A stretch of 64,000 nt of DNA, from the NCBI GenBank assembly GCA_016713175.1, contig JADJPQ010000012.1, positions 1-64,000 on the forward strand, written 5' to 3'. Below are positions 43,285 through 52,823 of the stretch, in pieces (position 1 is the stretch's first letter; each line of letters opens with the position of its first letter). Source of the stretch: Planctomycetota bacterium. GTDB taxonomy: Bacteria > Planctomycetota > UBA1135 > UBA2386. The translations under genes were made by a program, and so were the position numbers. The notes under the pieces were generated by a model, which searched no databases, was not told the origin of the DNA, and saw only the letters and a program-made list of their open reading frames with translations.

Positions 43285-44181
43285 ATGAACCGATCGACAT
43301 GCAGCCTGGCGCCGGAGCCGAGCCCGGACGTCGTCTGCCGCAATCGCGCGGACTACGAACGCAGCATCGGTCAGCCCGAATGGACGGCCAGGTGGAACCT
43401 CGAACAGTCCCTGCTGCCGGCCCGCATGCCCGTCTGGCCGTGGTCCAGGATCCGGATCCGCGGCCACTGTCCACTGTGCGATCGGCCGGCGACGTTCATC
43501 ACCAAGGCAAGGCATCTGCGCAGCGGCTCCCGGTTCGCCAGTTCCGGGTTCCGCGATGGCATGATCTGTTCGCGCTGCCGGCTGCTCGGTCGCCATCGCA
43601 AGCTGCTGCAACTGCTCGACGCCGATCCGGCCAGCAGGACCACCGGGATCTACCTCTGTGAGCAGCGATCGCGATTCCACGCCGTGACCAGCGACCGCTA
43701 CCCGGCGGTGACCGGCAGCGAGTTCCTCGGACCCGACATCGCTCCGGGCAGCGTCGTCGGCGGCATCCGGCACGAGGACCTGCAGCGGTTGTCGTTCGCC
43801 GCGGCGCAGTTTGGTTTCGTCATCTGCAGCGATGTGCTCGAACACGTGCCCGACCATCGTCACGCACTCGCCGAGATCCACCGCGTGCTGCGGCCGCGTG
43901 GCACGGCGCTGCTGACCGTGCCGTTCTCGACCGATGCCGATGCGTGCACGCAGCGGGCGGTGCTCGAGGACGGGCGCATTCGGCATCTGCTGCCGCCACA
44001 GATGCATCACAACCCGATCTCGCGCCAGGGCAGCCTCGTCTATGGCGACTTCGGCTGGGAACTGCTGGATCACTGTCGGGCGATCGGGTTCACCGATGTG
44101 GCGTTGGTGCTGTACTGGTCGCTGACCGAGGGTCATCTCGGCATCCCGCTGCACTATCTGCGACTCGGCAAGTCGGGCTGA
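43285..44181 (+). CDS. Zinc-ribbon class I SAM-dependent methyltransferase
   Basis: The protein is 298 aa. An N-terminal CxxC...CxxC zinc ribbon (GHCPLCDRPATF; MICSRCRLLG) precedes a Methyltransf_11-like domain (FVICSDVLEHVPDHRHALAE, IHRVLRPRGTALLTVPF). The end resembles family members acting on sugars or glycolipids (LPPQMHHNPISRQGSLVYGD). The substrate is unknown. It is cytoplasmic. Confidence 0.82.
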   Translation: MNRSTCSLAPEPSPDVVCRNRADYERSIGQPEWTARWNLEQSLLPARMPVWPWSRIRIRGHCPLCDRPATFITKARHLRSGSRFASSGFRDGMICSRCRLLGRHRKLLQLLDADPASRTTGIYLCEQRSRFHAVTSDRYPAVTGSEFLGPDIAPGSVVGGIRHEDLQRLSFAAAQFGFVICSDVLEHVPDHRHALAEIHRVLRPRGTALLTVPFSTDADACTQRAVLEDGRIRHLLPPQMHHNPISRQGSLVYGDFGWELLDHCRAIGFTDVALVLYWSLTEGHLGIPLHYLRLGKSG

Positions 44182-44269
44182 CGATCGCCGGTTGGCGCCC
44201 CCGCCAGTCATGGTGACGGGAGTACTCGTTGCACCGCACCGCGTGGATCGCGAGGATCCACGGTCCGCG

Positions 44270-45474
44270 ATGCAGACGTACTCCAACTCAGAACTGGAAT
44301 CCATGCTGGCCGACACCGAGTCGGACCTGGTGGAGCGCAAGGCGACTTGGGAGGGCGACGCTCCGGAAAAGGGGCGACAGGCCGTGTGCGCCTTCGCCAA
44401 CGATCTGCCGGGACATGGCCGTCCGGGGGTGCTCATCGTCGGGACTCACGATGATGGCCGACCGAGTGGCCTGACCATCCACGATCGACTGCTGCAAACG
44501 CTTGCCGACATCAAGACGGATGGCAACACGTTGCCGCCGCCGACCATCCTGGTGAACAAGGTGACCCTCCGCGGCGCGGAGATGGCGGTGGTTCATGTGC
44601 AACCAGCCGACTCACCGCCGGTGCGCTACAAGGGACGGATCTTCGCGTGGGGCCCCGCCGCGCCATCGCGACGGCGCAGGACGAGCGCGTGCTGAACGAG
44701 CGACGACGTCACCGTTCCGCGAGTTTCGACGCCGAACCCGTGCCGACGGCTCGCCTGGAGGACCTGGATCGCACCTTGTTCGAGCGAACGTACCTGCCGG
44801 CGGCATTCGCACCGGAGGTGCTGGCCGCGAACGAACGGACCTACGTGCAGCGACTCGCTGCCACCAAGATGATCGTCTCCGCGGAGGACACGACACCGAC
44901 GGTCGTCGGCCTGTTGACCCTGGGCAACCGCCCACGGGACTTCCTGCCTGGTGCCTTCGTGCAGTTCCTCCGGCTCGACGGTGGCACACTCTCGGACGCG
45001 ATCCTCGACGAAGCCGTACTGGATGGACCGATTGCCGAACTGATGCGCGCGCTCGACGGCAAGTTGGCTTCGCACAATCGCACCGCCGTCGATCTGGTGA
45101 GCAGTTCCTTGGAGCAACGCACGTCCGACTACCCGTTGCCGGCCCTGCAGCAGCTCGTGCGCAATGCCGTCATGCACCGCGCCTACGAGCACACCAACGC
45201 ACCGGTTCGGGTCGTCTGGTTCCACGACCGTATCGAGATCGGCAACCCCGGCGGGCCGTTTGGCGTGGTCTCGGCGGCGACATTCGGGCAACCAGGCATC
45301 GTCGACTATCGCAATCCACTGTTGGCGTAGGCCATGAAGGTGCTGGGCTTCGTGCAGCGATTCGGGGTCGGCATTGCGACGGCTCGATCGGCGTTGCAGA
45401 AGAACGGCAACGCTCCGCCGGATTTCGACGTCCAGCCGACGCACGTGCGGTGCACGGTCTGGCGTCGGCGCTGA
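44270..45474 (+). pseudogene. AlbA_2/Schlafen-type DNA-binding transcriptional regulator, disrupted
   Basis: The N-terminal AlbA_2 (Schlafen AAA_4) domain is clear: LADTESDLVERKATWEGDAP, VCAFANDLPGHGRPGVLIVG, PPVRYKGRIF. The frame then breaks near 44,645 and continues VGPRRAIATAQDERVLNERR. A C-terminal half (about 230-400) of the HATPase_c_4/ATP-binding kind ends at a TAG (45,328-45,330) exactly where GAG is expected, since the same frame reads on AMKVLGFVQRFGVGIATARS to a TGA at 45,472-45,474. There is one indel plus one nonsense codon. Intact homologs regulate transcription or act in defence. Here it is either a decaying gene or affected by consensus errors. Confidence 0.75.
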
Positions 45475-45537
45475 GCCACGAAGTGGGCTGCCGGGTGCAC
45501 GGCGCCGCGAGCTCGGGCAAACCGGCGCCGCTTCAGC

Positions 45538-45969
45538 TCAGCTGGCGGCCGCGGCGATCAGCGCTGCCGCCGCCAGCAGCGCCAGCACACCGATCGCCAG
45601 CAGCGCGTGCCAGCGCTTGTCCGGCCCGGCCGCGATGTCGAACGCTTCCTGCACCCGCTGATCAGGTCGCGGCAGCCGCCAGGTCCGATGCATCCAGGCG
45701 ATCGCCAGCACGGCCAGACCGCCGACCGCGACTGCCGTGAACAGCCACACCGGCGTCCGGTCACCGCGTCGAGCGGCTGAGACCGAGAAGATGCCGGCGT
45801 AGCAACAGCCGATGCCATAGGCGAGCAACAACAAGACGAACGACCCGACCATCCGGCCGGCGCGGCCAGTCGTCTTGGTCGGCGCGGCGACGCGGACTGC
45901 CATCACCAGGGCGCCAAGGGCAATGATCGCCGGGCCGACGATCAGCGCGCAGATCGGGAGTGCCTCCAC
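45538..45969 (-). CDS. Small membrane protein
   Basis: This 143-aa protein (start GTG at 45,969) has three to four hydrophobic helices (ALIVGPAIIALGALVMAV; MVGSFVLLLLAYGIGCCYAG; VWLFTAVAVGGLAVLAIAW) and a helical C-terminus rich in Ala/Leu. Longer starts would overlap the radical-SAM gene's upstream region. No family recognised. Confidence 0.6.
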   Translation of the reverse strand: MEALPICALIVGPAIIALGALVMAVRVAAPTKTTGRAGRMVGSFVLLLLAYGIGCCYAGIFSVSAARRGDRTPVWLFTAVAVGGLAVLAIAWMHRTWRLPRPDQRVQEAFDIAAGPDKRWHALLAIGVLALLAAAALIAAAAS

Positions 45970-46060
45970 GCCGACGCTTGTAGCGCGTCCGAGCCGCCAC
46001 GGCCACCGGCCAGCACACGGACCTTGCCATTCGGCGAGTCCACGTTCACGCTCGCCACCG

Positions 46061-47497
46061 ATGCCGCCGCTCACCCGCCCCTATCTGTTCTACGGCGCCA
46101 CGTCGGCATTGTGCAGCACCTGCCTGCGCGTCGTCGAAGCCAAGGAAGTGATCGAGAACGACCGGGTCTGGTTGCTCAAGCGCTGCCGCCAGCACGGCAG
46201 CCAGCGCGTGCTGCTCGCCGACGACGCGGCCTACTGGCGCCTGGGCCGCGAACGCTTCCTGAAACCGCCCGAACAGGTGCAGAAACCCAACACCGCACAC
46301 CGGTACGGCTGTCCATACGACTGCGGCATCTGCACCGAACACGAACAGCACGGCTGCCTGACACTGCTCGAGATCACCGACCACTGCAACCTGCGCTGTC
46401 CGATCTGCTACGCCGGCAGCGGCCCCGAACGCCAGACCCACCGCGACCTGCCGACCATCGAACGGATGCTCGACGCCATCGTCCGCAACGAAGGCGAACC
46501 CGACATCGTGCAGATCAGCGGCGGCGAACCGACGCTGCATCCGGAGTTCTTCGCGGTGCTCGACGCCTGCCGGCGCCGCCCGATCCGCCATCTGATGTTG
46601 AACACCAACGGCATCCGGATCGCGCAGGACCGTGCGTTCGCCGAACGGCTGGCGTCGCAGCGCCAGGGCTTCGAGGTCTACCTGCAATGGGACTCGGCCG
46701 ATGCGCGGGCCCTGCAGGCGCTGCGCGGCGCCGACCTGCGCCCGATCCGCGACCGGGCGATCGCGACGCTCAATGAACTCGACGTCAGCACGACGCTGGT
46801 CGTCACCGTGCAGCGCGGCGTCAACGACCACGAACTCGGCGACCTGATCCGCTTCGCGATCGCGCAACCGTGCGTGCGCGGCATCACGCTGCAGCCGGTC
46901 CAGGAAGCCGGCCGCACCGACGGCCACGACGCCGGGCAGCACCGGCTGACCCTCAGTGAAGTCCGTCGCCGGGTGCTCGAGCAGTGCGATTGGTTTCAAC
47001 CCGCGGACGTGATTCCGGTGCCGTGCCATCCCGACTGCCTGGCGATGGCCTACGCGCTCAAGCGCAGCAATGGCCGTTCGCCGATCACGCCGCTGACCGG
47101 GCTGATCGATCCGGCGATCCTGCTGCAGGGCGGCCGCAACACGATCGCGCTCGAACGCGACACCGGCTTGCAGCAAGCGCTGTTCGCCGCGTTCTCGACC
47201 GCGCATTCGCCGGCCAGCGCCGCCGCGGCGCTCGGCCAGCTGCTGTGCTGCCTGCCCGGCGTCGATCTGGCGACGACGCCGCTGCGCTACGCCGATGTGT
47301 TCCGGATCGTCATCATGAAGTTCCTCGACCGGCACGACCTCGATCTGCGTTCGGTGCGCAAGAGCTGTGTGCACATCGCGCATCCGGATGGCCGCCGGGT
47401 GATCCCGTTCGACACCTACAACCTGTTCTATCGCGACGATCTGGAGGAACGGGTGCTGGCGCCGCTGCGCCACGAACTGGCGGACCGGTTGTCGTGA
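46061..47497 (+). CDS. Radical SAM protein of the MJ0619/tetraether-synthase-like group
   Basis: The protein is 478 aa. The radical-SAM Cys triplet is C109-x3-C113-x2-C116 (CNLRCPIC) and the GGE motif is SGGEPTLHPEF. The N-terminal Cys-rich region (C18, C21, C42, C84, C88, C91; CPYDCGICTEHEQHGC) matches the family that includes MJ0619 and the archaeal tetraether synthase Tes and bacterial membrane-spanning-lipid synthases. The next gene, an Lgt-like membrane protein, overlaps by GTGA. A lipid substrate is inference from family and neighbour. It could make ether or membrane-spanning lipids. Confidence 0.75.
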   Translation: MPPLTRPYLFYGATSALCSTCLRVVEAKEVIENDRVWLLKRCRQHGSQRVLLADDAAYWRLGRERFLKPPEQVQKPNTAHRYGCPYDCGICTEHEQHGCLTLLEITDHCNLRCPICYAGSGPERQTHRDLPTIERMLDAIVRNEGEPDIVQISGGEPTLHPEFFAVLDACRRRPIRHLMLNTNGIRIAQDRAFAERLASQRQGFEVYLQWDSADARALQALRGADLRPIRDRAIATLNELDVSTTLVVTVQRGVNDHELGDLIRFAIAQPCVRGITLQPVQEAGRTDGHDAGQHRLTLSEVRRRVLEQCDWFQPADVIPVPCHPDCLAMAYALKRSNGRSPITPLTGLIDPAILLQGGRNTIALERDTGLQQALFAAFSTAHSPASAAAALGQLLCCLPGVDLATTPLRYADVFRIVIMKFLDRHDLDLRSVRKSCVHIAHPDGRRVIPFDTYNLFYRDDLEERVLAPLRHELADRLS

Positions 47498-48198
47498 TCG
47501 GCTACTTCGGCTGGGTCGCGATCGGCCTGCTCACCGCCACCGCCGCCGCGCGTTGGCAACGCAACCCGACCGGACTCGATGCCGATCGCCGTTCGCGCCT
47601 GCTGCTCGCCGCCGCCGGCGGGTCGATCCTCGGCGCGTATCTGCTGCAACTGCCGGCCGATCTGTTCGGCTTCTCGGCGCCACCACCACCGGGTGCCAGT
47701 GGTGATGCGCTGCCGCTCGGTGGCCGAACGGTGCTCGGCGGTCTCCTCGGCGGCTGGTTCGCGGTCGAGTTCGCCAAGCGCGCGCTCGGCATCCGGCAGC
47801 CGACCGGCGACGGCTTCGCTTTGCCGCTGGCAATCGCGCTCGGCTGCGGCCGTCTCGGCTGCCTGGCCGCTGGATGTTGTGCTGGCGAACCCTGCGAAGC
47901 GGCGTGGTGGGCAGCCACCGATGCGGAAGGTCGATCGCGGGTGCCGGTGCAGGCGATCGAGGCGCTGTTCCACGGCATGGCCGCGCTGACCCTCGCGATC
48001 CTCGTCCGCCGACCGCGCCGCCGACCCGGCACGTTGCTGGCCGGCTACCTGACGGCGCTGGCGTTGCTGCGCCTGCTGCTCGAGGCCTGGCGCGAACATC
48101 CACCGGTGCTGCTCGGCCTGACTTGGTACCAGCTGCTCGCGATCGCGCTGTCCTCGGTGACCGGCCCGACGTGGTGGCGACGCCTGCGTTCCCCGTGA
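47494..48198 (+). CDS. Prolipoprotein diacylglyceryl transferase-like (Lgt-family) membrane protein
   Basis: The protein is 234 aa and multi-helical. It starts at GTG overlapping the radical-SAM stop (GTGA). Lgt-family core: PLGGRTVLGGLLGGWFAVEF, then LGCGRLGCLAAGCCAGEPCE. The canonical HGG motif of bacterial Lgt appears as L-G-G, so the His is missing, and the protein is shorter than normal Lgt. It may therefore act on a different lipid reaction rather than lipoprotein maturation. Coupled to the radical-SAM gene. Confidence 0.75.
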   Translation: MIGYFGWVAIGLLTATAAARWQRNPTGLDADRRSRLLLAAAGGSILGAYLLQLPADLFGFSAPPPPGASGDALPLGGRTVLGGLLGGWFAVEFAKRALGIRQPTGDGFALPLAIALGCGRLGCLAAGCCAGEPCEAAWWAATDAEGRSRVPVQAIEALFHGMAALTLAILVRRPRRRPGTLLAGYLTALALLRLLLEAWREHPPVLLGLTWYQLLAIALSSVTGPTWWRRLRSP

Positions 48199-48291
48199 CG
48201 GCTCTGGCAGCCGAGCCAACGACGGAGTGGTCATCCTGCTGCCACCGGAAGCGGCTGGCCGGCGGGGCACCCGGGCGGATATCACAAAGGG

Positions 48292-48876
48292 GTGCGCATC
48301 CGCCGTCGCCGTCTTGCCCTTGCGGTCCAGGTCGGGCTGTTGCTGATCGAACCAGCCGCCTGCGTGGCACACGCGCTGCCCGTCGCCGGTGAACGTTCGC
48401 TCGAACTGCGCCCTTACTACGGGGTGCCGATCTTGCAGAAGTCGCTGCTCTGGGACGGCAACGGCGAGACCGACGATGCCGGCGCCAAGCTACGGCATCT
48501 GTGGCACTTGACCGACGATCTCGCCATCGGTGGCGGCCTCACCGCTGCGGTGTGGCTACCGGGCGGCCACGACATCCTGGCCGGCGAACTGGAGGCCGTC
48601 GGACGCTGCTACTGCTTGCGGCGCGACACCTGGGGATGGTTCGGCGAGGCTGCCGGCGGCTATGTGCACTCGACCGATCCGATCCCGCCGGGCGGCACCG
48701 AGTGGAACTTCACGTTCTCGTTCGGCACCGGCATCGAGATGCCGCTGCAGAGGGACCTCGACCTGCAGACGGGCATCACCTACCACCACATCTCCAACGC
48801 CCTCGGGCGCGAGAACGACCGCAACCCGAGCCAGAACGAAGCGCAGCTCTGGCTCGGCATCGCCTGGCGGTTCTGA
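48292..48876 (+). CDS. PagL-like lipid A 3-O-deacylase, exported
   Basis: This 194-aa protein starts at GTG 48,292 (MRIRRRRLALAVQ) with a signal peptide. The C-terminal motif TEWNFTFSFGTGIEMPLQRD then GITYHHISNALGRENDRNPS contains the conserved His-Ser pair (YHHIS) and N-P-S-x-N of PagL. PagL removes the 3-position acyl chain of lipid A in the outer membrane. Presence here implies LPS or a similar glycolipid in the outer membrane. Confidence 0.85.
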   Translation: MRIRRRRLALAVQVGLLLIEPAACVAHALPVAGERSLELRPYYGVPILQKSLLWDGNGETDDAGAKLRHLWHLTDDLAIGGGLTAAVWLPGGHDILAGELEAVGRCYCLRRDTWGWFGEAAGGYVHSTDPIPPGGTEWNFTFSFGTGIEMPLQRDLDLQTGITYHHISNALGRENDRNPSQNEAQLWLGIAWRF

Positions 48877-48895
48877 AACGCGTCGGTCCGCGCGT

Positions 48896-50407
48896 TCAGC
48901 CGACGTGCGGGCCGCGGTAGTCGCGGCAGATCCAGACCTCGGCATCGAGCACCTCGATCCAAAGCCGCCGGACATGCACGGTCTCGACGCGTTCCATGCT
49001 GCCGAAGTGCGGACGCACCATGTCGACCATCCCCGGCCGGGTCTTCGGACGTGACACCACGAAGATCGCGTCCTGATGCAACCGCGCGCGCGGCGGCGAC
49101 CAGTGATCGAACTGCAGCGCCGGCGAGCCCATGACGTTCTGCGCCAGCGTCGGCTCCACCACCTCGTCGGGCTCGAGTTCGGCAACCACGCGTTTGAGCT
49201 CGCGCGCGAGCTGCGCCGAGTCGCGATAGTCGGCGGCGAAGAAGAACACGTTGCCCTCGATCCCGTCCGGATCGTCGATCACGCTTTCCCAGCGCTCCGC
49301 CGCCCGCGCGATCTCGGCCCAGCCTGCCCATGAGGTGCCGCGATGCTGTGGCAGCAGGCGGATCAGCGGCGACCCCAGCGTCAACAGACCGACGACCCCG
49401 GCCGCGACCGCGAGCCGCCACGCCAGGACCGGCCGTCGCCTTTGGATGCCCGAACGCTCCCACCACAGCGCGCAGCCGAGCATGCCGACGGTGGTCGCCG
49501 GCGCCAGCCAGTTGATCTTGACCTGGACGAAGCAGGCAGCGCCGACCAGGAACGCGGCGAGCGGCACCGAGAACGCGAGGACCCAGAGCTCGGGCACCGA
49601 CCGCGAGCGGGCCAGACGCCACAACCACAACACCACCGCCGGTACGATCAGGGCGACGAACGGATTGACGACCAGCAGCTGCCCGCCGATCAGTTCGCCG
49701 AGCCACCGCAGCCCGAAACTGGCGTGTTCGAGCCGGCCGGTCGATTGGAAACGGAACGACTCGAAATCGTTCCCGACGTTCCACGCCACGACCGGCAGGA
49801 ACGTGATCGCCGCGACCAGCACGCCCAGGTACGGCCCCGGTCGCCGCCATTGGCGCCGCATCACCGGATCGGCCGCCAGCACCGCCAGACCGCCAGCGGC
49901 GAGGAAGATCGCGGTGTACTTCGACAGCAGCGCCGAACCGGCGGCGAGACCGGCGAGGGTCCACCACCACAGGTTGCCCGAACGCGCATGCCAGAGCGCG
50001 AGCATCGTCAGCAACCAGGCACAGACCAACGGCGGATCCGGATTGGCCAGGAAGCGCGTCGCGATCGATGTCGGCACGCAGGCCGCCAGCAACAGCCACG
50101 CGACCTGCGCCGTCGAGCCCGCGCCGAACGCGCGCAGAAGCGCCCTCCCCGCCGCGACGGTGCCCATGCCACATGCACAGGTGCCGAGCCGGATCCCGGT
50201 CGCGGAGTCGCCGAACAGGTGGGTTCCCAGCCAGATCAGCCAGGCAACCATCGGTGGATGGTCGAAGTACGACAGATCCGGGTGCTGCGCATACAGCCAG
50301 TAGTAGGACTCCTGCGCGAACACCGGCATGGCGACCACTAGCCACGCCGACAGCACGGGCACGGTCCACAGCAACACACGCTCTACAGCGGAACTCGTTT
50401 GGTTCAT
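48896..50407 (-). CDS. Glycosyltransferase family 39-like (ArnT/PMT-type) membrane protein
   Basis: The protein is about 503 aa. It begins at ATG 50,407 (MNQTSSAVERVLLW), with about 10 membrane helices. The first periplasmic loop has ESYYWLYAQHPDLSYFDHPP with the acidic catalytic site as in GT39/ArnT, and FLANPDPPLVCAWLLTML. These enzymes transfer sugars from polyprenyl-phosphate carriers on the periplasmic side. The C-terminal domain (about 400-503) is soluble and ends with a basic stretch. Confidence 0.85.
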   Translation of the reverse strand: MNQTSSAVERVLLWTVPVLSAWLVVAMPVFAQESYYWLYAQHPDLSYFDHPPMVAWLIWLGTHLFGDSATGIRLGTCACGMGTVAAGRALLRAFGAGSTAQVAWLLLAACVPTSIATRFLANPDPPLVCAWLLTMLALWHARSGNLWWWTLAGLAAGSALLSKYTAIFLAAGGLAVLAADPVMRRQWRRPGPYLGVLVAAITFLPVVAWNVGNDFESFRFQSTGRLEHASFGLRWLGELIGGQLLVVNPFVALIVPAVVLWLWRLARSRSVPELWVLAFSVPLAAFLVGAACFVQVKINWLAPATTVGMLGCALWWERSGIQRRRPVLAWRLAVAAGVVGLLTLGSPLIRLLPQHRGTSWAGWAEIARAAERWESVIDDPDGIEGNVFFFAADYRDSAQLARELKRVVAELEPDEVVEPTLAQNVMGSPALQFDHWSPPRARLHQDAIFVVSRPKTRPGMVDMVRPHFGSMERVETVHVRRLWIEVLDAEVWICRDYRGPHVG

Positions 50408-50675
50408 GGCAGTTGGCGACGGGCTTGCCGGACATCGGCGATCCGCCGATGCCGCCGGACGCACCGCCCCGCGGACCCCGGACTTGCACCTTCTACGCTA
50501 TTGCACGTAGGAACTACCGGTGCCGCCGCAGGCCGAGGGGGGGTGCGAAGCGGATGACCGGCAATGGCAACGGTCGTGCCGACGGCGAGTAATCGCCTTC
50601 GATCTCGCAACGGCACCGCACGGGTTGACGGTTCGCGCCGACAACCGCACCATCCCCTCCCCAGACCAAGGCCCC

Positions 50676-51113
50676 ATGAAGCGACTGTTCCTGTTCCTGC
50701 TCGTCCTGGCCCTCGGCTTCGTCGCCACCGGCTATTTCCGCGGCTGGTTCGAGTTCTCGACCACCAACGCCGGCGGCAAGACCGGCCTGACGATCACCAC
50801 CGACTTCGAGAAGCTGAAGGCCGACATGAAGGCGACCGGCGCCAAGATCAGCGCCGTCTCGAAGGCTGCACTCGACAAGCTGTCGAGCAAGACCAAGGCG
50901 ACATCGGCGACGCAGAGCACGTTGACCGGCAAGCTGGTCGGCTTCGACAGCACGACCCACACGCTGCAGATCGACGCAGAAGGCCAGACGGTGCCGATCG
51001 AAGCCCCTGCGGCGCTGACGGGGCTCGAACAGCTGGTCGGCAAGAACGTCACGATCACGTTCGAGAAAGTCGGCGAGCACACGGTCGTCCGCTCGGTCGC
51101 CGAGCAGAACTGA
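50676..51113 (+). CDS. Small single-pass membrane protein
   Basis: This 145-aa protein starts MKRLFLFLLVLALGFVATGY, one N-terminal helix, then a Lys/Thr-rich helical segment (about 45-85) and a small beta domain (about 90-140; LVGFDSTTHTLQIDAEGQTV). No known family. Extracytoplasmic part likely. Confidence 0.7.
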   Translation: MKRLFLFLLVLALGFVATGYFRGWFEFSTTNAGGKTGLTITTDFEKLKADMKATGAKISAVSKAALDKLSSKTKATSATQSTLTGKLVGFDSTTHTLQIDAEGQTVPIEAPAALTGLEQLVGKNVTITFEKVGEHTVVRSVAEQN

Positions 51114-51164
51114 CGGCCCTTCGGCGGCGCGGAATTGCGGACTTCGGCCACTTTGCGCCGTCAC

Positions 51165-51194
51165 GCGTTGTGTTAGCATGCACTATCACAACGC
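51165..51194. promoter_or_regulatory. Inverted repeat covering the translation start region
   Basis: 8-bp arms GCGTTGTG and CACAACGC are separated by a 14-bp spacer with TTAGCATGCACTAT. It ends directly before the ATG at 51,195. It would place a hairpin over the ribosome-binding site or be an operator; the spacer also has promoter-like low GC. Confidence 0.45.
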
Positions 51195-52289
51195 ATGACC
51201 ACGACGACCCTCCGTTCCTTCTGCTGGATGTGCGCGCTGTTGCGAGCGTGCGCCAGCCCCACCGCCGCCCAGGACCCGCAGCCGGCTGCCCCGCAGACCG
51301 CCCTGCACGACGCCGGCGTGAAGGCACCGCTGACGCTCTACCCGGTGCATCTGCTCGGCCAACCGAACGCCCAGGTCGCCGAAGCGCTCGGCCTCGTGCT
51401 CGAACGCTACGGCATGCCCGATCTCGAGATCGCCGCGGCGTTCACCCTTCCTGCCGATACCGCCTGGGACGCGATCCCGACGCGGTTCGCAGCGCACGTC
51501 AAGCAGACCGCCGCCGGCCAGCCGGCGCGCTGGCACGTCTACGCGCAGTTCCTCGGCACGCCAAAGACCGGCCCTGACGAAGTCCGCTTCGTCGTCGTCG
51601 ATGCCACCGGTGCCGTCGTCTGCAGCGATCGGCAGACGCACGCCGACGCCGATTTCCAGCGCACCGCAGCGAAGGACCCGGACCCCCTCGGATGCTCGAC
51701 ACTGGTCGCCGAACGCCTGTTCACTCTCGCTGACTGGCGCAAGGCCCCGGGTTCCGTCAAGGACGGCAAGCTGACGCAGCGCTGGCGCGAGAAGTCGGGC
51801 GTTCCCGACCGCAAGCAGCTCGCGGCGATGAAGACGCGGTTGCAGGCACTGCAGAAGGACCTGGCGAACGCGAGGTTCGTGGTGCTGCCGGTGCTGCGCG
51901 ATGGCGGCCAGGATGCGGCGGCGGCGGCGCGGCTTGCCCAGGCCTGCGGCGAAGCGCTCGGCAGCGCGAAGGCCACGGCCGGCGAGGGCAAGCTCGAGGT
52001 GCCGCCGTCCAGCAACGAACAGAAGCGGCTGTGGGATCTGGCGCGCGCCGTCGGCAAGGCGGTGGCCGGACAGCAGCTGGCCGGCGAACACCGAATCGGC
52101 GTCGATCTCGGGTTCGATCGCGAGCGCGGGTCCGGGTTCGTGCATGTCGTCGTCTGCACCGCGGCGGGTGAGCCCGTCGTGGTCGACTTCGTCAACGACC
52201 AGAACCCGGTGTGGACCAAGGCCGCGCCGAAGGAACTGGCGGATCTGGAGGCGATCGCGGTGGCGCGCCTGCGGACGTTGCTGCGGTAG
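51195..52289 (+). CDS. Exported hypothetical protein
   Basis: This 364-aa protein has an N-terminal signal region (CWMCALLRACASPTAAQD). It carries two alpha/beta domains: about 45-165 (YPVHLLGQPNAQVAEALGLV) and about 225-360 (FVVLPVLRDGGQDAAAAARL). No motif recognised. It is followed by a GNAT gene after 9 bp, so they are probably cotranscribed. Confidence 0.68.
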   Translation: MTTTTLRSFCWMCALLRACASPTAAQDPQPAAPQTALHDAGVKAPLTLYPVHLLGQPNAQVAEALGLVLERYGMPDLEIAAAFTLPADTAWDAIPTRFAAHVKQTAAGQPARWHVYAQFLGTPKTGPDEVRFVVVDATGAVVCSDRQTHADADFQRTAAKDPDPLGCSTLVAERLFTLADWRKAPGSVKDGKLTQRWREKSGVPDRKQLAAMKTRLQALQKDLANARFVVLPVLRDGGQDAAAAARLAQACGEALGSAKATAGEGKLEVPPSSNEQKRLWDLARAVGKAVAGQQLAGEHRIGVDLGFDRERGSGFVHVVVCTAAGEPVVVDFVNDQNPVWTKAAPKELADLEAIAVARLRTLLR

Positions 52290-52298
52290 AATGCGGCG

Positions 52299-52745
52299 AT
52301 GTTGCGCGCGGTGCTCGACGAGGATCTGGAGGTGTTCTTCCAGCAGCAGTGCGATGCCGAGGCGTGCCGGCTGGCGGCGTTCCCGGCGCGCAGTCGACGC
52401 GACTTCTTCGTGCACTGGCGGACGCGCGTGCTCGGCGAGCCGGCGAACGTCGCGCGGACGATCCTCGACGCAGGGGTGGTGGTCGGCAACGTCGTCAGCT
52501 GGCCGCAGGATGCGGTGCGGTTGGTCGGCTACTGGCTCGGGCGCGAGTTCTGGGGCCGCGGGCTGGCGACCGCGGCGGTGCAGGAGTTCGTCGGCGGTGT
52601 GGAGTTGCGGCGCCCGCTGCATGCCCTCGTCATCGAGCACAACGCCGGATCCATCCGGGTGCTGGAGAAGTGCGGGTTCGTCCGGGTTGGCAGGGAGGGT
52701 CGCGAGCTGCAGTTCGCGTTGGGTGGCCGCGACAGAGACTGTTGA
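52299..52745 (+). CDS. GNAT-family N-acetyltransferase
   Basis: This 148-aa protein has the RimJ/RimL-type GNAT core: VRLVGYWLGREFWGRGLATA, containing acetyl-CoA-binding R/Q-x-x-G-x-G/A, and IEHNAGSIRVLEKCGFVRVG. Transfers an acetyl group from acetyl-CoA to an amine. Substrate unknown. Nine bp after the preceding gene. Confidence 0.88.
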   Translation: MLRAVLDEDLEVFFQQQCDAEACRLAAFPARSRRDFFVHWRTRVLGEPANVARTILDAGVVVGNVVSWPQDAVRLVGYWLGREFWGRGLATAAVQEFVGGVELRRPLHALVIEHNAGSIRVLEKCGFVRVGREGRELQFALGGRDRDC

Positions 52746-52823
52746 ATGGGCTCGCACGCCCCCCCGTCGACTGCGTGGCGAACTGCTACCATCTGTTCCC
52801 TTCCCCCCGGCCCCGAGGCAATC

